A stretch of 64,000 bases of DNA from Lota lota (Eukaryota; Chordata; Actinopteri; Gadiformes; Lotidae): positions 7,814,176 to 7,878,175 of the forward strand of contig JACYXH010000216.1 in NCBI GenBank assembly GCA_026745465.1. Reading direction: 5' to 3'. The notes below the pieces were generated by a model. The model saw only the letters and a list, made by a program, of their open reading frames with translations, ran no database searches and was not told the origin of the DNA. Shown here piece after piece: positions 55,000 through 64,000 of the stretch. The first letter of the stretch is position 1. Every line of letters starts with the position of its first letter. Position numbers and translations under genes: made by a program.

Positions 55000-56627
55000 A
55001 CCTTTATATATGTCCTGCTAATTAAGCCTGTATTGAATTTAATTGATGTTTGTAGATCTCCTAAATACACTGATAGAAGAAATACTGAATAGACTGACTG
55101 CACAATAATCTTCACCTGATTATTTTGTCCTCACGAACCTTAGGGTGGCCGCTCCTTTTCATTGTCTGTTCTCTGCACAAACAGGCACATGGGCACCTCG
55201 TTAAAACAGAAGGTCAAATGGATGGTGCAAAATACAGGGAGGTACCGCAAATGGGTGGTGCAAAATACAGGGAGGTACCGCAAATGGCACGAAGCTTGGG
55301 AGAAAGCTCACCTTTCAACAGAACAGACGGAAGGCACACACACGGCCATAGCAACACACAAGTGGTCTTGTAGTGGCACTGCCATCCACCCAACCTGTGT
55401 GTATGTACGTGTGTGTGTGCGTGTGTGCGTGTGTGCATGTGTGTGTTTGTGTAAAATAATCATGGGTTTTTCTGTGTTTATCAACCTCCAACCTCAACAC
55501 TATATTTTTAAGATGGTCATTATTCTAAATGACAAGGGTAATTTAGCCTTGTTGGTTACCTGATAGCCACTTGTTTATTTACCATTTCACCGGAAGGTCT
55601 TTTTCTGCGGCTGCGAGTATCCTCCAGGCTGGTATTCTGTAATTAGTGACGCATTCTAGTGACGCATTCTAACAGTGAAGTGTCACAAATGAAGCATGAG
55701 CTCATTGTGTATTTAGCCATATGGTCTTTATGCTTACACATAACTCTCTTGATTTGGAAATCAAAAGGCCCTGCTTTAACGATCACACAGAGCCAATTGT
55801 AATACGTCTCTCACTCAAACAAACGTAATTTCTCTTTCTCTCTCTCACTCTCTCTCACTCTCTCACCCTCTCGTCATGGGTCATATTTTAACAACTGAGG
55901 CGTATACTGATGTCTTTACGCTCATCATATTGTCTACGAGACGGGGCGCAAAGGTCAGCACAACATCTTTAAGTCGCGTTTAGCGTAATATGCAAGACTA
56001 TAGTCACACCTGCAGCGGTCAACTAGCATCGATGACAGAGGGGGTTTAAAGCGATGATAATTCATTTCTAAATGTTTATATGGCAAAATTGCATAACGTT
56101 TTTTTTTTTAATTAACGGTTGTACATTAATGGCATGGGGCTTATAATTGAAATCAGATTAACAACGTATAGGCTGAACCCTGCTGGCATAGGCCTTATCC
56201 CCTGGTGGCTAATAGCCTATGTTGCTGTGATATCGGTTGTCAATTTTCCCAAAGGAGGGCAGTGAGGAGCTGTGAGTGGGCGGGTAAGATGTGTCTGAAA
56301 CGGTGAATCAATACTTTATTATGCCTCAAAGAACTCCGCAATTTGTGCAAAGCTGACCGGGAACTGTTGGTTTTCTTTTTTGTTAACCTCTAATAGTGGC
56401 TACCTGCAGATTCAGAAATCGCGAACTTTCTTTGCACTGTGCCGCGCATAGCAATTGGTTCTGCATTTCTTGGGGCAGGATTGGAGACAAGAGTATACCG
56501 ACGTAATCTACTACGGAGTGAGACGTACATGCAAAGTGGCAGCTGGTCCACGCGAATGCACATTTAGTGCACATTTAAATCGTACCGCGTACGTTTGGCA
56601 CAATAACTGCTGACTTGAATACACAGC
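55000..56627. other. Intergenic and probable promoter of the FAD gene
   Basis: No gene supported. It holds the 33-bp tandem duplication, TG-rich sequence at 55398-55452 and CT repeats at 55826-55872. A short GC-richer leader precedes the ATG at 56628. Confidence 0.4.
55219..55286 (+). repeat. 33-bp tandem duplication
   Basis: GGTGCAAAATACAGGGAGGT followed by ACCGCAAATG occurs twice head to tail. It lies inside a short open frame with no family signal. Confidence 0.85.
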
Positions 56628-63461
<6,834 letters not shown>

Positions 63462-63799
63462 GTCTGCAGGAGCGAGGGGACGACGTCACAGAGTATAGAG
63501 TCCAGTCAAGTCGAAGTATTCGTTACACGCACCAGCGTGTGAGGGCAGGGAAAGAATTTGAATACGATTGTGCAGGAAAGCAATCTAAAAGCATAATAAA
63601 AATGCAAGAAGCATAATGATAATTCAAATGTATGCATGGGTAAAACAGGAATAGAAATAGTGCAAACTAGTGTATGTTGTGAACAGAGTGGATCATAACA
63701 ACAAGCACAATATAATCCATGAAACACACACGTGGCATGCATGCGGACAAAATGCTTTGATGAGAATATAAATGCAAAGAAATACATTACCATTACAAA

Positions 63800-63830
63800 G
63801 GGATGTGTGTGTGTGTGTGTGTGTGTGTGC
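63800..63830. repeat. TG microsatellite
   Basis: Short TG run near the window end. Confidence 0.85.
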
Positions 63831-63889
63831 CTGACTTTGTCAGTGTTGCTTAACTTTCTTCTTTCTTGACTCTACTCTCTCTCCGCCCT

Positions 63890-64000
63890 CCTCTCCTCTC
63901 CTCTCCTCTCCTCTCCTCTCCTCTCCTCTCCTCTCCTCTCCTCTCCTCTCCTCTCCGCTCTGCTCTGCTCCACTCTGCTCCCCTCTCCTCCCCTCTCCCT
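63890..64000. repeat. CCTCT pentamer repeat
   Basis: About 13 units of CTCTC/CCTCT to 63956, then degenerate CTCTG/CCCTCT variants to the window edge. Confidence 0.92.

Noticed and set aside
55125-55563. Open frames of 82 and 133 codons after the LINE fragment
   Set aside because: No splice or family support; they contain a 33-bp tandem duplication and a TG repeat.

Overview
This is vertebrate nuclear DNA from a ray-finned (teleost) fish. Genes are split into many small exons with GT-AG introns. Long CA, TC, GA, TGTC and TA microsatellites, fish-type LINE/SINE tails and egg-coat genes of the fish choriogenin type all point to a teleost. I cannot name the species. I rebuilt the genes by reading exons, checking splice phase across each junction and comparing with families I know; no database was searched.

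Layout. (1) 1-9037: a zona pellucida (egg envelope) locus. A ZP3-type gene (minus, cut by the window edge) and an intact 491-residue trefoil-plus-ZP-domain gene (plus) diverge from an ~870-bp promoter with a TATA box at each end. The whole unit is tandemly duplicated (71-4733 and 4743-9037). In the second copy both genes are dead and both TATA boxes are destroyed. A 337-bp solo LTR with a 5-bp target duplication sits only in the first copy. (2) 9704-34289: chkb (choline kinase beta), a BTB-BACK-kelch gene and cpt1b (muscle-type carnitine palmitoyltransferase 1), all on plus. CHKB and CPT1B are direct neighbours in human; here the kelch gene lies between them. The kelch gene and cpt1b each carry one extra base in an otherwise clean reading frame. 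(3) 35667-51978: sephs1 (minus), bend7 (minus) and prpf18 (plus), the same trio as on human 10p13. sephs1 ends tail to tail with cpt1b; bend7 and prpf18 diverge from a ~1.1-kb region. (4) 51979-56627: a gene-poor stretch with a degenerate LINE reverse transcriptase. (5) 56628-64000: the 5' part of an FAD-dependent monooxygenase-like gene that I do not recognise, running off the window.

The genes do not form one pathway. chkb (phosphatidylcholine synthesis) and cpt1b (mitochondrial fatty acid import) are both lipid-metabolism genes and an old syntenic pair. The ZP genes share an apparent oocyte-type bidirectional promoter. Introns and spacers hold many mobile-element remnants: two related fold-back elements and a MITE with near-perfect terminal inverted repeats in cpt1b, LINE endonuclease and reverse transcriptase fragments, SINE pieces, several LINE 3' tails, a ~58-bp minisatellite starting at a splice donor, and a dispersed repeat shared by chkb and the FAD gene.

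The most noteworthy observations are the pseudogenised duplicate egg-coat gene pair with loss of both promoters, the unrecognised FAD monooxygenase, the two single-base frame breaks and the fold-back element family. I found no CRISPR array, operon or other prokaryote-type system.
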